Shown here in pieces: positions 26,008 through 34,673 of a stretch of DNA of 57,624 bases. Made by a program: the position numbers and the translations under genes. Source of the stretch: a candidate division BRC1 bacterium ADurb.Bin183 (GTDB lineage: Bacteria > Sumerlaeota > Sumerlaeia > MWCT01). The DNA lies in NCBI GenBank assembly GCA_002070185.1, contig MWCT01000008.1, positions 1 to 57,624 of the forward strand, written 5' to 3'. Numbering within the stretch: the stretch's first letter is position 1; every line of letters starts with the position of its first letter. The notes beneath the pieces were generated by a model. That model made no database searches. It worked only from the letters and a program-made list of their open reading frames with translations, and had not been told where the DNA came from.

Positions 26008-27470
26008 AAATGGCAAACCCTTTCCGATTATTCAAAAACGCCATTCGAAAGGCGGTTCAGCCTAAAACATATTTCTGCGATCATCTTTGGACGTCCATCA
26101 GTGTGCGTGTGTCAGGAGAGATTGAACCTTGTTCGTGCGCTCCGAACAACGGACCGCTTTTCAATATCCTTTCAGAACCTGTTCAAAAAATCTGGAATAA
26201 CGAATGGTTCCGAGATACAAGGCGTTTTCTTTTAAGCGGCAAGGATGGGGATGTTTTTGATTGCTGCCGAATCTGTCCCGTCTCGTTGGAAGACCGGTTT
26301 TATCTCTCAACTATGCGCCTTCGATTTTTTGAACCGAGGCTTTTGCACTCGCGCGTTCTTAAGCCCGCATCGAATCATCTGCTGAAACAAAAACATGAAA
26401 ATTATAAAACGCTATTAAAAATCCTCCGACAAAAAACGGATGTTATCAACGCCATGCCGGTCATCGCCAACGTTGACCCCTCGAATGTGTGCAATCTCCA
26501 TTGCCCGTTTTGCCCCGTCGGAGCAGGCGAAATTGACCACCAACCTCGCGGATACATGCCACTCGAACTTTATGAACGCATCATGGAACGGCTTGGGAAC
26601 TACCTTATTTATCTTGAACTTTACCGTTACGGTGAACCGCTTTTAAATCCCGATATTATTCCCATGTTGAAATTAGCATCGCATGAGTTCCGAATTCGAA
26701 CATCCATCAGTTCCAATTTCTCCAAAAAACTTTCGGATGCCTTCCTTGCAGGATTGATTGAAAGCGGTCTTTATCGTTTGACCATCGCCGCAGATGATGT
26801 GGAGCAATCGTATTATGAACGGTATCGCCAAGGCGGCGATCTGGATATAATTTTTGATAATCTGGAACGCCTTTTAAGGCTGCGGAAAAAATATAAATCA
26901 CCATATCCTAAAATCATTTGGCAAACGTTAATCTTTCGTTTTAACGAGCCGCGTCTTGATAGGATTAAATCTTTTGTCAAGAATCTTGGCGTGGATGTTT
27001 TTCGTTCAGCCCCAGCCTATATCCCGTCCCACGAAGATTATGCGGACTGGATTCCTTTCGGCGAAGGTCAGCGCGGCAAGGCAGCGCATCGCCCCATGTT
27101 TATTTCTGACGCTACTGTTTCGCCCGAAAACCCATTGCCCTCCCAACCTTTGCGCATCCAATGCCGCGTGACAAATTATTCTGATGATAACTGGCAGCCC
27201 GACCATGGAGATAATGGCAGCATTCGAGTGGGAATAAAACTGCTTGATTCTGACAAAAAATTATTAGGCGAAATGGGAAGAATAAACCTTTTAAAAACGC
27301 TCCCGACCCAAAATTCAGTAATACTCGAAACTAAATTGCCTGCTCCTGAAAAGCCCGGAAAATATTTTTTAAAACTGGGCATGGTTAAAGAGAATCATTA
27401 CTGGTTTGAGTATAATCCCCAAATACAAGAAATCCCCGCCCTTATTAGTCTCATTATCACAACCAAATGA
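26004..27470 (+). CDS. Radical-SAM protein with N-terminal SPASM-like block and C-terminal Ig-like domain
   Basis: A 488-residue protein. Residues about 25-92 hold cysteines 25, 43, 45, 87, 88 and 91 in EPCSCAPN...FNILSEPVQKIWNNE...FDCCRICP, the pattern of a SPASM/twitch auxiliary [4Fe-4S] domain. The radical-SAM core follows, with C163-x3-C167-x2-C170 (NVCNLHCPFCPVG) and the GEP-like RYGEPLLNPDI. In known SPASM enzymes the SPASM domain comes after the core; here it comes first. The last 130 residues form a beta-sandwich-like module (RIQCRVTNYSDDNWQP, GKYFLKLGMVKENHYWFEY). It overlaps ftsY by 4 bases. The substrate is unknown; candidates are peptide or glycan modification. Confidence 0.75.
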   Translation: MKMANPFRLFKNAIRKAVQPKTYFCDHLWTSISVRVSGEIEPCSCAPNNGPLFNILSEPVQKIWNNEWFRDTRRFLLSGKDGDVFDCCRICPVSLEDRFYLSTMRLRFFEPRLLHSRVLKPASNHLLKQKHENYKTLLKILRQKTDVINAMPVIANVDPSNVCNLHCPFCPVGAGEIDHQPRGYMPLELYERIMERLGNYLIYLELYRYGEPLLNPDIIPMLKLASHEFRIRTSISSNFSKKLSDAFLAGLIESGLYRLTIAADDVEQSYYERYRQGGDLDIIFDNLERLLRLRKKYKSPYPKIIWQTLIFRFNEPRLDRIKSFVKNLGVDVFRSAPAYIPSHEDYADWIPFGEGQRGKAAHRPMFISDATVSPENPLPSQPLRIQCRVTNYSDDNWQPDHGDNGSIRVGIKLLDSDKKLLGEMGRINLLKTLPTQNSVILETKLPAPEKPGKYFLKLGMVKENHYWFEYNPQIQEIPALISLIITTK

Positions 27471-27561
27471 CCTGTCTGCGAGAAGAATTACTTTGACGCG
27501 TCCCCGTTATGTTTGAAAGGCTTTTCATCAGATACCCAATAATAAATCAAGGAGCGTTCTC

Positions 27562-29994
27562 ATGAAAATCAGGCGATCGCCTTTTATCCTGATTTGGATT
27601 TGGTGCGTTTTATTTATTGCTTCATGCGCAAGACAAACATTCGTCCCCGCCGTCAAGGTGGATTTCGATGCAAGGCGAGAATGGAAAAAGTCGTTCAAGG
27701 CAAAAATTAGGGAAATGGCAAAAAACGAAAACTTCAAACAACGTTTCCCTGAAAAAGCCTGGGATTGGTTTTATTCTCGGCGTATGGGCGGAAAGACGGG
27801 CTTCATCCCCGTTGACTATCGAGAGGTCGCATTGCGCCATACGGAACGTTTCTGCCAGCCGACGCGCGGGCTCGCCGCTGATAGCAATTGGAGACCGCTC
27901 GGTCCTTATCCCCCGCGCGGACGCATCAAAGATATTTGCGTCCATCCACAAAATGAAAAAATCATTTACGTCGGTTCAGCCAGCGGAGGCGTCTGGAAAA
28001 CAACGGATCAAGGTTTGAACTGGGTTAACCTCACGGATAATAAAATATCCTCCCTTGGCATCGGCTCGCTTATCATGAATCCCAACGATCCGAACAATCT
28101 CTATGCAGGACTGGGCGAGGGGCTTGCCGGAAAGATTTACGAACCTCTCGGCACAGGAGTTTACAGAACAAATGACGGCGGTCTGAATTGGTCATTAACC
28201 CCCGGCTCAGGCAATAATGCTATGCAAGTAACTGTGGATTTGCGTTTCGGCGCCAATTCTCAAACCCTTTATGCCGCTTGCCTTGGCATAAGATACGGCG
28301 CTTCTTTTCAAGGGCAAGGATTTTTTATTACAACGGATGGCGGCAACACATGGACAAAAAAAATGACCCAGCGCTGCTGGTGTATCTCTGTAGATCCCAC
28401 CAATGCCAATAATCTGGTTATCTCAACAGAAGAATCTGACCAAGCCCGGATTTATTACTCCACAGATGGCGGCAATACTTTTACATGCTCAACGATTCCG
28501 AGCGATAACACAACAAGACGCATCGAGATTGATCGCTGCAAAAACCAACCTCAAAATCTCTACGCCCTTGCAGGCTCAAGCGGCTCGCTCTCCGGCATTT
28601 GGAAATCTACCGATAGCGGCAAAAACTGGACCGTTTGCCCTTTAGATGGCATTCCTATGGCGGATGATAATGAAAAACCGGGACAGATGTATTATAATAA
28701 TTGCATCGCAGTTGTCCCGAATGACCCTAAGACCGTTTACATTGGAACAAATCTGCGCGCCTATAAGACCACAAATGGCGGCGCCAGCTGGCAGTCTATC
28801 GCCTATTGGTGGGTTCCCAACCAATTAAATCTCCCCTATATGCACGCAGACCACCACGGCATTGCTTTTGGCGCCAGTCCCAGCACGGTCTATTACGCAA
28901 CAGACGGCGGTTTTTTTGTATCAAAGGATGCGGGAGCAACATGGCTTGAAAGAAATAATAATTTGCTCTGCACCCAGATTTATCGCAATGCCAATAGCGC
29001 CACGATTGAAAATAAATTGATGCTGGGCTGCCAAGATAATAGCGTGTATGTCACTAACCAAAGCGGAGATTGGTCTTATATCCCATGGTTTGGAGATGGT
29101 TTTGAATGCATCATTGATAAAGACGCACCCAATTATGTCTATTCGACGAGTTATTATGGCAGCAATGTTTTATTTTCAAATGCCGGCGGCGACACAACGG
29201 ACCTCTGGTATTATTTGCGCGATCCACAAGGGGAAAATGGCATTCCCGCAAATGAGATGGGCGCTTGGGTCGCCCCGTTTGTTGCCGACCCGCTCGATCC
29301 AACAATGCTATATCTGGGGCTGGCGAATATTTACCGGATTCAAATCACCCGCAAGCCTCCCGATGAAAACCCCGGGCTGCCCTCATGGACGAAAATTTAT
29401 TCGGGCGTGGGCGGCAGCAAGTATTTGGAGGTTATGCGGCTTTCCTACGGACAAGACAATCGCAAGATTTTCTTCACTCAAAGCGGGACAACGGAAGCCG
29501 TCAATTTATACAGGATGAATTTGGACGGCGCTTCTGTGGAACTCATCAGACCCCCGCGCGTCGGATTTATCAATGATATTGCCTGCGACCCAAATAATAA
29601 CAACAATATTTGGATTTGCTACTCTGACATATTTTCCTATCCGAACGAAAAATCCAGAATCTATAAATCAACGAATATGGGCAACACATGGCAGGACAAA
29701 ACCAACAATCTTCCCAAAACATTGCCGGTGAGCGCCATTTTCATTGACCCGGACAACTCCAACACAATCATTATCGGAACAGACCTTGGCTGCTACCGCT
29801 CAGATGATGATGGCGCCTCGTGGTATCAATTCAATAACGGGTTTACGAATGTTGTAGTGACGGATTTAGCCTATTTCCCAGCAGGGCGAAAATTGCGCGC
29901 TGCAACTTATGGCAGAGGCATGTGGGAAACGCCCCTTACCAGCGCCGGCACCCCCGACATAAAAGTAGTGCCGAACTCCGTTCAATTCCCCTAA
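27562..29994 (+). CDS. Asp-box (BNR/VPS10-like) beta-propeller lipoprotein
   Basis: An 810-residue exported protein. The lipobox IASC at about residues 19-22 (LFIASCARQ) predicts a lipoprotein. I count nine Asp-box motifs of the form (S/T)-x-D/N-x-G-x-x-W: KTTDQGLNW, RTNDGGLNW, ITTDGGNTW, YSTDGGNTF, KSTDSGKNW, KTTNGGASW, VSKDAGATW, KSTNMGNTW and RSDDDGASW. This is the sortilin/VPS10-like propeller family. The last residues, PDIKVVPNSVQFP, look like the first strand of an ASH/choice-of-anchor-D domain that stops at once. AAGGAG lies before the ATG. The ligand is unknown; it probably works with the next gene, 17 bases downstream. Confidence 0.82.
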   Translation: MKIRRSPFILIWIWCVLFIASCARQTFVPAVKVDFDARREWKKSFKAKIREMAKNENFKQRFPEKAWDWFYSRRMGGKTGFIPVDYREVALRHTERFCQPTRGLAADSNWRPLGPYPPRGRIKDICVHPQNEKIIYVGSASGGVWKTTDQGLNWVNLTDNKISSLGIGSLIMNPNDPNNLYAGLGEGLAGKIYEPLGTGVYRTNDGGLNWSLTPGSGNNAMQVTVDLRFGANSQTLYAACLGIRYGASFQGQGFFITTDGGNTWTKKMTQRCWCISVDPTNANNLVISTEESDQARIYYSTDGGNTFTCSTIPSDNTTRRIEIDRCKNQPQNLYALAGSSGSLSGIWKSTDSGKNWTVCPLDGIPMADDNEKPGQMYYNNCIAVVPNDPKTVYIGTNLRAYKTTNGGASWQSIAYWWVPNQLNLPYMHADHHGIAFGASPSTVYYATDGGFFVSKDAGATWLERNNNLLCTQIYRNANSATIENKLMLGCQDNSVYVTNQSGDWSYIPWFGDGFECIIDKDAPNYVYSTSYYGSNVLFSNAGGDTTDLWYYLRDPQGENGIPANEMGAWVAPFVADPLDPTMLYLGLANIYRIQITRKPPDENPGLPSWTKIYSGVGGSKYLEVMRLSYGQDNRKIFFTQSGTTEAVNLYRMNLDGASVELIRPPRVGFINDIACDPNNNNNIWICYSDIFSYPNEKSRIYKSTNMGNTWQDKTNNLPKTLPVSAIFIDPDNSNTIIIGTDLGCYRSDDDGASWYQFNNGFTNVVVTDLAYFPAGRKLRAATYGRGMWETPLTSAGTPDIKVVPNSVQFP

Positions 29995-30011
29995 TCTGTA
30001 TGAGGTTGTGT

Positions 30012-32444
30012 ATGTTAACGAACAAAAAAATCTCATTTTTTCTCATGCTTTCCTGCATGATGATTCCCTGTATTATGGGCGAGCCGCCGGCTCAACTGGT
30101 TAAGCCCAACAAACCATTGCCAAAGCCGGTTGATATAATTCAATCTAAGACTCATTTTACCCTTCCTGCGGATTTTCAATTGCCGGAAAGTCCCCCTGCA
30201 CCAAAAGCCATTGGAGAGCGGGCTTTGCATTATTTTTTTACGGATGATTTCGAAGGACCGTTTCCGGGCAAATACTGGAGTGTATATGCCATCCCTTCTC
30301 CACAACCCGATATCCCTTCCGTGAATGCCTACTGGGGTAAAACCAACTATGCCTATTATACCCCATATAACAGCGTCTGGTGCGCCGCATCAGGTCCAAA
30401 TGGTGTCAACCCCGCCGCCAGCAATTATCCCAATAATATGAACGCCTGGATGGTTGCAGGTCCCTTTGATTTTACCAATGTCACAGCTGCGTATTTGACA
30501 TTCAATGCATGGTTTGATTGCGAAAAATCAAATTCTGAGACAGGGGAGGGAGATGTTTTTGCCTTTGGTTATTCAGTGGATGGATATTCATATTATGGAT
30601 ATTTGATTTCCGGCAAATCGGTTAAATGGATAGATGATTTTCAAATTGATTTTTCCGAAAGTTATGGCGGACCAATCGGTTTAGGTCAACGCAATGTTTA
30701 TATCGCTTTTGTATTTTATAGCGATAATACAATAAACTCTAAAGGCGCTTACGTGGACGATGTTAAGGTTTTCGGATATTTGCAAGGACCGCCGCCAACA
30801 CCATCGCCAACACCGCAACCAACCAAAACGCATACGCCAACCCCAACACCCACGCCGCCGCCCGTCGGTTATCATACAACATTTCAGATTCAAAACACCG
30901 GAACGGCAGCCCTGCGGGTGACCAATATCACAAAAGAAAAAAACAGCTCATGGCTTAGCTTTCTTACCCATTCCGCCTATCCCATCAGAATCGCGCCCAA
31001 CGCAAGCGCAACGGTTGATGTTTACGCCAGTGCGGCTGGTCTTGCCAAAGGCGTTTATAACGACCGTCTTGTAATATACTCCGATGTGGCTGGCAAGAAC
31101 CCATATCCGGATGGATATCATGTCACGCTCAACGTTGCTCCCGCAACGCCCACGCCCACGCCTGCGCCTGTATTGCCTTCCGTCGTTATAGGAACTATCG
31201 CAGATATTCAGACGCGAAAACCAGTCAACGGAGCAACGGTGCAAATTGATGGCGGGGCGCTCAAGGCATTCAGCAACGCTCAAGGAAAGTTTTACATTCA
31301 CGGCGTTTCGCCGGGCGCCCACACTTTGCAAGTCTGGGGATTTGCTTATGAATACAAGGAAAAAAACATAAATGTGTCCTCCAACAGCATATACGACGCC
31401 GGCTCATTCAATCTCCTTAAAGTCGCCGGCACGGTTGTCGGGCGTCTTACCGATAGCACAACCGACGAACCGCTCGCTGCGGCGACTGTGCAACTTGACG
31501 GCGGCGACCAATGGCGCACGCTCACCGATGAACAAGGGAATTTCATGTTGATTTTTGTCGCGCCCGGCGCGCACAAACTCCAAGCGTGGGGCTATGCTTA
31601 TACCTTTCAAGAGCATAATATTGTCGTCAATTCATCAGGACCCACCGATGTGGGAAATAAATCTTTTATGATTATACCGGATACCGTTCGCGGACAAATC
31701 GTGGACAAGGGAACCGGTCGCCCCATTCTTGGCGCTCACGTCCAATATGACGGCGGGGGAGAGGGCAAACAGGTTGCAACCAATATCACGGGAAGATATA
31801 TTCTGGTCTCTGTGCCTGCGGGAAATCATGAGTTGCAATCATGGGGCTGGGCTTATGGGTTCAATCAAAAAAAAATCACACACAGCGCGGGAACAGCAAC
31901 CGATGCAGGGCAGCTGGCGCTTGCCCCCGTTGGCGGAACAGTCAACGGACGCCTCCTTGATGCTGTCAACGGTCTGCCAGTCTATAACGCAACCATCCAA
32001 CTCGATGGCGGCAATTATGCCCCATGGAAAACAACCAGCCAGCTCAACGGCGATTTTATTGTATATGATGTGACCGGCGGGACTCATCAATTTCAGACTT
32101 GGGGCTATGCTTATCGTTTCCTGCAACAGGCTATTGAATGCGTGACTGGTCAAAATAAAAGCATGGGCGACATCCAACTGACGCCCGACCCGAACACATT
32201 CAACGGACGCGTCCTCGATGCGCAGACGCGCCTGCCAATCTCCGGCGCAGAAGTCGTCTGCACCGGCGCGGGCAAGACCATCACAACCAAAAGTTTCCCC
32301 GATGGACGCTTTGTCCTGCTCAACGTTCCCAAAGGTGTTTTTGATATCACCGTTGATGCAACCGGAAAGACCCTTGTCTATTTCAAATCCGCCCACCCCG
32401 GCGAAAACTTAAATGTTGAACTTGGCGATGTGCTAATACCATGA
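30012..32444 (+). CDS. Exported multi-domain protein with five carboxypeptidase-regulatory-like repeats
   Basis: An 810-residue protein starting at the ATG at 30012 (GAGG 6 bases upstream; the frame runs further upstream into the previous gene). Signal peptide to about residue 24. Residues about 80-250 form a MAM-like/choice-of-anchor beta domain (FTDDFEGPFPGKYWSVY). A Pro/Thr linker follows, then an ASH-like domain (FQIQNTGTAALRVTNI) to about 375, then a second Pro linker. Five repeats begin near residues 391, 473, 558, 642 and 728. The first four share LQxWG(Y/F/W)AY; all have a GxxxDxxTxxP start and a GxF/Y turn. It is probably a cell-surface scaffold or adhesin; the function is unknown. 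Confidence 0.72.
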   Translation: MLTNKKISFFLMLSCMMIPCIMGEPPAQLVKPNKPLPKPVDIIQSKTHFTLPADFQLPESPPAPKAIGERALHYFFTDDFEGPFPGKYWSVYAIPSPQPDIPSVNAYWGKTNYAYYTPYNSVWCAASGPNGVNPAASNYPNNMNAWMVAGPFDFTNVTAAYLTFNAWFDCEKSNSETGEGDVFAFGYSVDGYSYYGYLISGKSVKWIDDFQIDFSESYGGPIGLGQRNVYIAFVFYSDNTINSKGAYVDDVKVFGYLQGPPPTPSPTPQPTKTHTPTPTPTPPPVGYHTTFQIQNTGTAALRVTNITKEKNSSWLSFLTHSAYPIRIAPNASATVDVYASAAGLAKGVYNDRLVIYSDVAGKNPYPDGYHVTLNVAPATPTPTPAPVLPSVVIGTIADIQTRKPVNGATVQIDGGALKAFSNAQGKFYIHGVSPGAHTLQVWGFAYEYKEKNINVSSNSIYDAGSFNLLKVAGTVVGRLTDSTTDEPLAAATVQLDGGDQWRTLTDEQGNFMLIFVAPGAHKLQAWGYAYTFQEHNIVVNSSGPTDVGNKSFMIIPDTVRGQIVDKGTGRPILGAHVQYDGGGEGKQVATNITGRYILVSVPAGNHELQSWGWAYGFNQKKITHSAGTATDAGQLALAPVGGTVNGRLLDAVNGLPVYNATIQLDGGNYAPWKTTSQLNGDFIVYDVTGGTHQFQTWGYAYRFLQQAIECVTGQNKSMGDIQLTPDPNTFNGRVLDAQTRLPISGAEVVCTGAGKTITTKSFPDGRFVLLNVPKGVFDITVDATGKTLVYFKSAHPGENLNVELGDVLIP
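31182..32441 (+). repeat. Five tandem CarboxypepD_reg-like protein repeats
   Basis: Coding repeats of about 82-86 residues each, starting at about 31182, 31428, 31683, 31935 and 32193. Repeats 1-4 carry LQVWGFAYEY, LQAWGYAYTF, LQSWGWAYGF and FQTWGYAYRF at the same position; repeat 5 has lost it (FDITVDATGK). Confidence 0.8.
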
Positions 32445-32462
32445 TTCTTTCTGAAAAAACGA

Positions 32463-33152
32463 TCAGATTAAATATTCATTCATCATGGCGACAAAACGTT
32501 TAGTAATTTCCTGCGGGCGGGTGATGGCGCCGCCTACCACAACGGCATGAGCGCCCATTTGCAATGCTCGTCCCGCTTGTTCGGGATAATGATAACGCCC
32601 TTCGGCAATAACAGGCAATGCCGTTTGTTCAACAAGCGCCTTGATTAAATCAAGGTCGGGACCTTCCATTTTGGGCGAATAGGGGGTATATCCGGAAAGC
32701 GTGGATGCCACAACATCAGCCCCCGCCTGAGCTGCCGCCAGCCCCTCCTCCGATGTAGAACAATCTGCCATCACCGGCAGTTGGAGCTCATCATGAATGC
32801 GGGCAATCAACCATGAGAGTTTTTCGCCGTTTGGACGCGGTCTTGCCGTTCCATCAATCGCAATCATATCCGCGCCGGCTTTGGCTATCGCCTTTGCGCT
32901 TTCAAATGTTGGCGTGATATAAACCTCGCTGTTGTCAAATTTGATTTTATTAATCCCGATGATTGGCAGGGACGTCGTCAATTTTATCTCATGCACATCC
33001 TTTACGCCGTTTGCGCGTATGCCCACAGCGCCGCCCAATTGCGCAGCTAGCGCCATTTTCGCCATAAAGCCTCCGCCAAAAAGCGGCTCATCCTCGCGAG
33101 CCTGACAAGATACAATCAATCCTCGTTTAAATATTTTTTCAAAAGCAATCAT
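32463..33152 (-). CDS. nanE: Putative N-acetylmannosamine-6-phosphate 2-epimerase
   Basis: A 229-residue TIM-barrel enzyme of the NanE family: GLIVSCQAREDEPLFG, MALAAQLGGAVGIRANG, and IAIDGTARPRPNGEKLSWLIARIH are diagnostic. PVIAEGRYHYPEQAGRALQMGAHAVVVGGAITRP forms the phosphate-binding end. It converts ManNAc-6-P to GlcNAc-6-P in sialic-acid/ManNAc use. It stands alone, without nanA, nanK or a transporter in the window, so it may serve amino-sugar recycling. GGGAGG lies 5 bases before the ATG. It converges with the repeat protein gene. Confidence 0.92.
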   Translation of the reverse strand: MIAFEKIFKRGLIVSCQAREDEPLFGGGFMAKMALAAQLGGAVGIRANGVKDVHEIKLTTSLPIIGINKIKFDNSEVYITPTFESAKAIAKAGADMIAIDGTARPRPNGEKLSWLIARIHDELQLPVMADCSTSEEGLAAAQAGADVVASTLSGYTPYSPKMEGPDLDLIKALVEQTALPVIAEGRYHYPEQAGRALQMGAHAVVVGGAITRPQEITKRFVAMMNEYLI

Positions 33153-33354
33153 AACATTTCCCTCCCGATAATGATAGTAACATATTTTGTGCGATCAATA
33201 CTGCACAAGATAAATTCGCAAAAAACTATCGCCCGGGCATATTCACAATGAGGAAAAAAGCGCGTCGGGATGTCGGGAAAAAGGGTTTCATGAATGTATT
33301 TTTCTCTTGAATATGTGCACAATTCGAAGAAAATGATATATAGATTATGTGGAT

Positions 33355-33372
33355 AAGGGCATTTAAGCCCTT
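33355..33372 (+). promoter_or_regulatory. Leader hairpin upstream of clpX
   Basis: AAGGGC (33355-33360) and GCCCTT (33367-33372) form a perfect 6-bp stem with loop ATTTAA, 32 bases before the clpX ATG. An AAAAAATTATTTTT stretch follows. It could be a weak attenuator or a structured leader; it is not a clean terminator because A precedes the Ts. Confidence 0.35.
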
Positions 33373-33403
33373 AAAAAATTATTTTTGAAAGTTAAAAAAG
33401 TAT

Positions 33404-34666
33404 ATGCGTTTACGTTGTTCTTTTTGCGGAAAAGACCAAAACATGGTTCGCACTCTTTTCAAAGGATATACCCAAAAAGGGGTGGGCGAAAAAATTTATA
33501 TATGCGATGAGTGTGTGGTGCAGTGCCATGAGCGGCTTAAAATAGATGATTCGCAACCGCCGTCCCCCAAGCCCAATCTCCCCTTTAAACACATACCGAC
33601 CCCGCCGGTAATCAAGGAACAACTCGACCAGTTTGTTATCTCCCAAGAAAAGGCAAAAAAAGTTCTCTCGGTGGCGGTTTACAACCATTATAAACGTATT
33701 TTGAGCAATGCTGGAAATAAAAACGGACCCGAACTTGAAAAATCAAACATCCTGCTCATTGGACCCACCGGTTCGGGAAAAACTCTTCTTGCCCGCTCGC
33801 TTGCCCGCATTTTGGATGTCCCCTTTGCCATTGCCGATGCCACGCCCCTCACACAAGCAGGCTATGTGGGCGAGGATGTGGAAAATATTCTATTAACGCT
33901 TCTCATAAATGCGGATGGAGACCTTGAGCGCGCCCAGCATGGGATTGTTTATATTGACGAAATAGACAAAATAGCCCGAACAACAAACAACGTTTCTATA
34001 ACTCGCGATGTGTCCGGCGAAGGCGTTCAGCAGGCTTTATTAAAAATTCTCGAAGGAACGATAGCAAATGTCCCGCCTACTGGCGGACGCAAACACCCGC
34101 AACAGGATTTCATCCGCATGGATACAACCAACATTTTATTTATCTGCGGCGGCGCGTTCGTTGGTTTATCCGATATCATCGAGCAGCGCATCGGCAAACG
34201 CGCAATCGGTTTCGGTTCCGGAGTGAAATCAAAAGAGGAGCGTCCTCTTTCCGAAACGCTGGAAAAGGTTCAGTTCGAGGATTTGTTCAAATACGGTTAT
34301 ATCCCTGAATTTATCGGACGTTTGCCGGTCGTGGCTGTTCTTGACCATTTGGGTTTGCCCGAATTAAAGCGCATCCTTTTGGAGCCGCGCAACTCCATCA
34401 TCGGTCAGTTCAAAAAGTTTTTTGAGATGGAAGGCGTGGCGCTTGAATTCACGCCGGACGCTGTTGATGCCATTGCCGGCAAATCATTCAATACCAAGAC
34501 AGGCGCCCGCGGCTTGCGGCGCATTATTGAAGAAATCATGCTGGATATAACATTCGATCTCCCTGCGAGAGCCGCCACAACCTCCGAAGTGCGCATCACA
34601 GAGGATGTTATCCTCAACGGCGCACCGCCCGAATATATCCCATTAAAGAAAACCGCAACGGCATAA
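33404..34666 (+). CDS. clpX: ATP-dependent protease ATPase subunit ClpX
   Basis: A 420-residue AAA+ unfoldase. The N-terminal zinc-binding domain has C5-x2-C8 (CSFCGKDQ) and C34-x2-C37 (ICDECVVQC). Walker A is GPTGSGKT at 120-127, the pore loop is in AGYVGEDVE, and Walker B is IVYIDEIDK. The ClpP-binding loop reads AIGFGSGV, and sensor-2 is GARGLRRI. It unfolds and delivers tagged proteins to ClpP. The usual clpP (and tig) does not lie upstream; lon follows after 7 bases, so clpX-lon form one unit. Confidence 0.96.
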   Translation: MRLRCSFCGKDQNMVRTLFKGYTQKGVGEKIYICDECVVQCHERLKIDDSQPPSPKPNLPFKHIPTPPVIKEQLDQFVISQEKAKKVLSVAVYNHYKRILSNAGNKNGPELEKSNILLIGPTGSGKTLLARSLARILDVPFAIADATPLTQAGYVGEDVENILLTLLINADGDLERAQHGIVYIDEIDKIARTTNNVSITRDVSGEGVQQALLKILEGTIANVPPTGGRKHPQQDFIRMDTTNILFICGGAFVGLSDIIEQRIGKRAIGFGSGVKSKEERPLSETLEKVQFEDLFKYGYIPEFIGRLPVVAVLDHLGLPELKRILLEPRNSIIGQFKKFFEMEGVALEFTPDAVDAIAGKSFNTKTGARGLRRIIEEIMLDITFDLPARAATTSEVRITEDVILNGAPPEYIPLKKTATA

Positions 34667-34673
34667 GATTAAC

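Noticed and set aside
30790..30865. CCAACACC-type repeats as a possible DNA repeat or CRISPR-like array
   Set aside because: They encode the Pro/Thr linker of the surface protein; the spacing is codon-based and there are no unique spacers.
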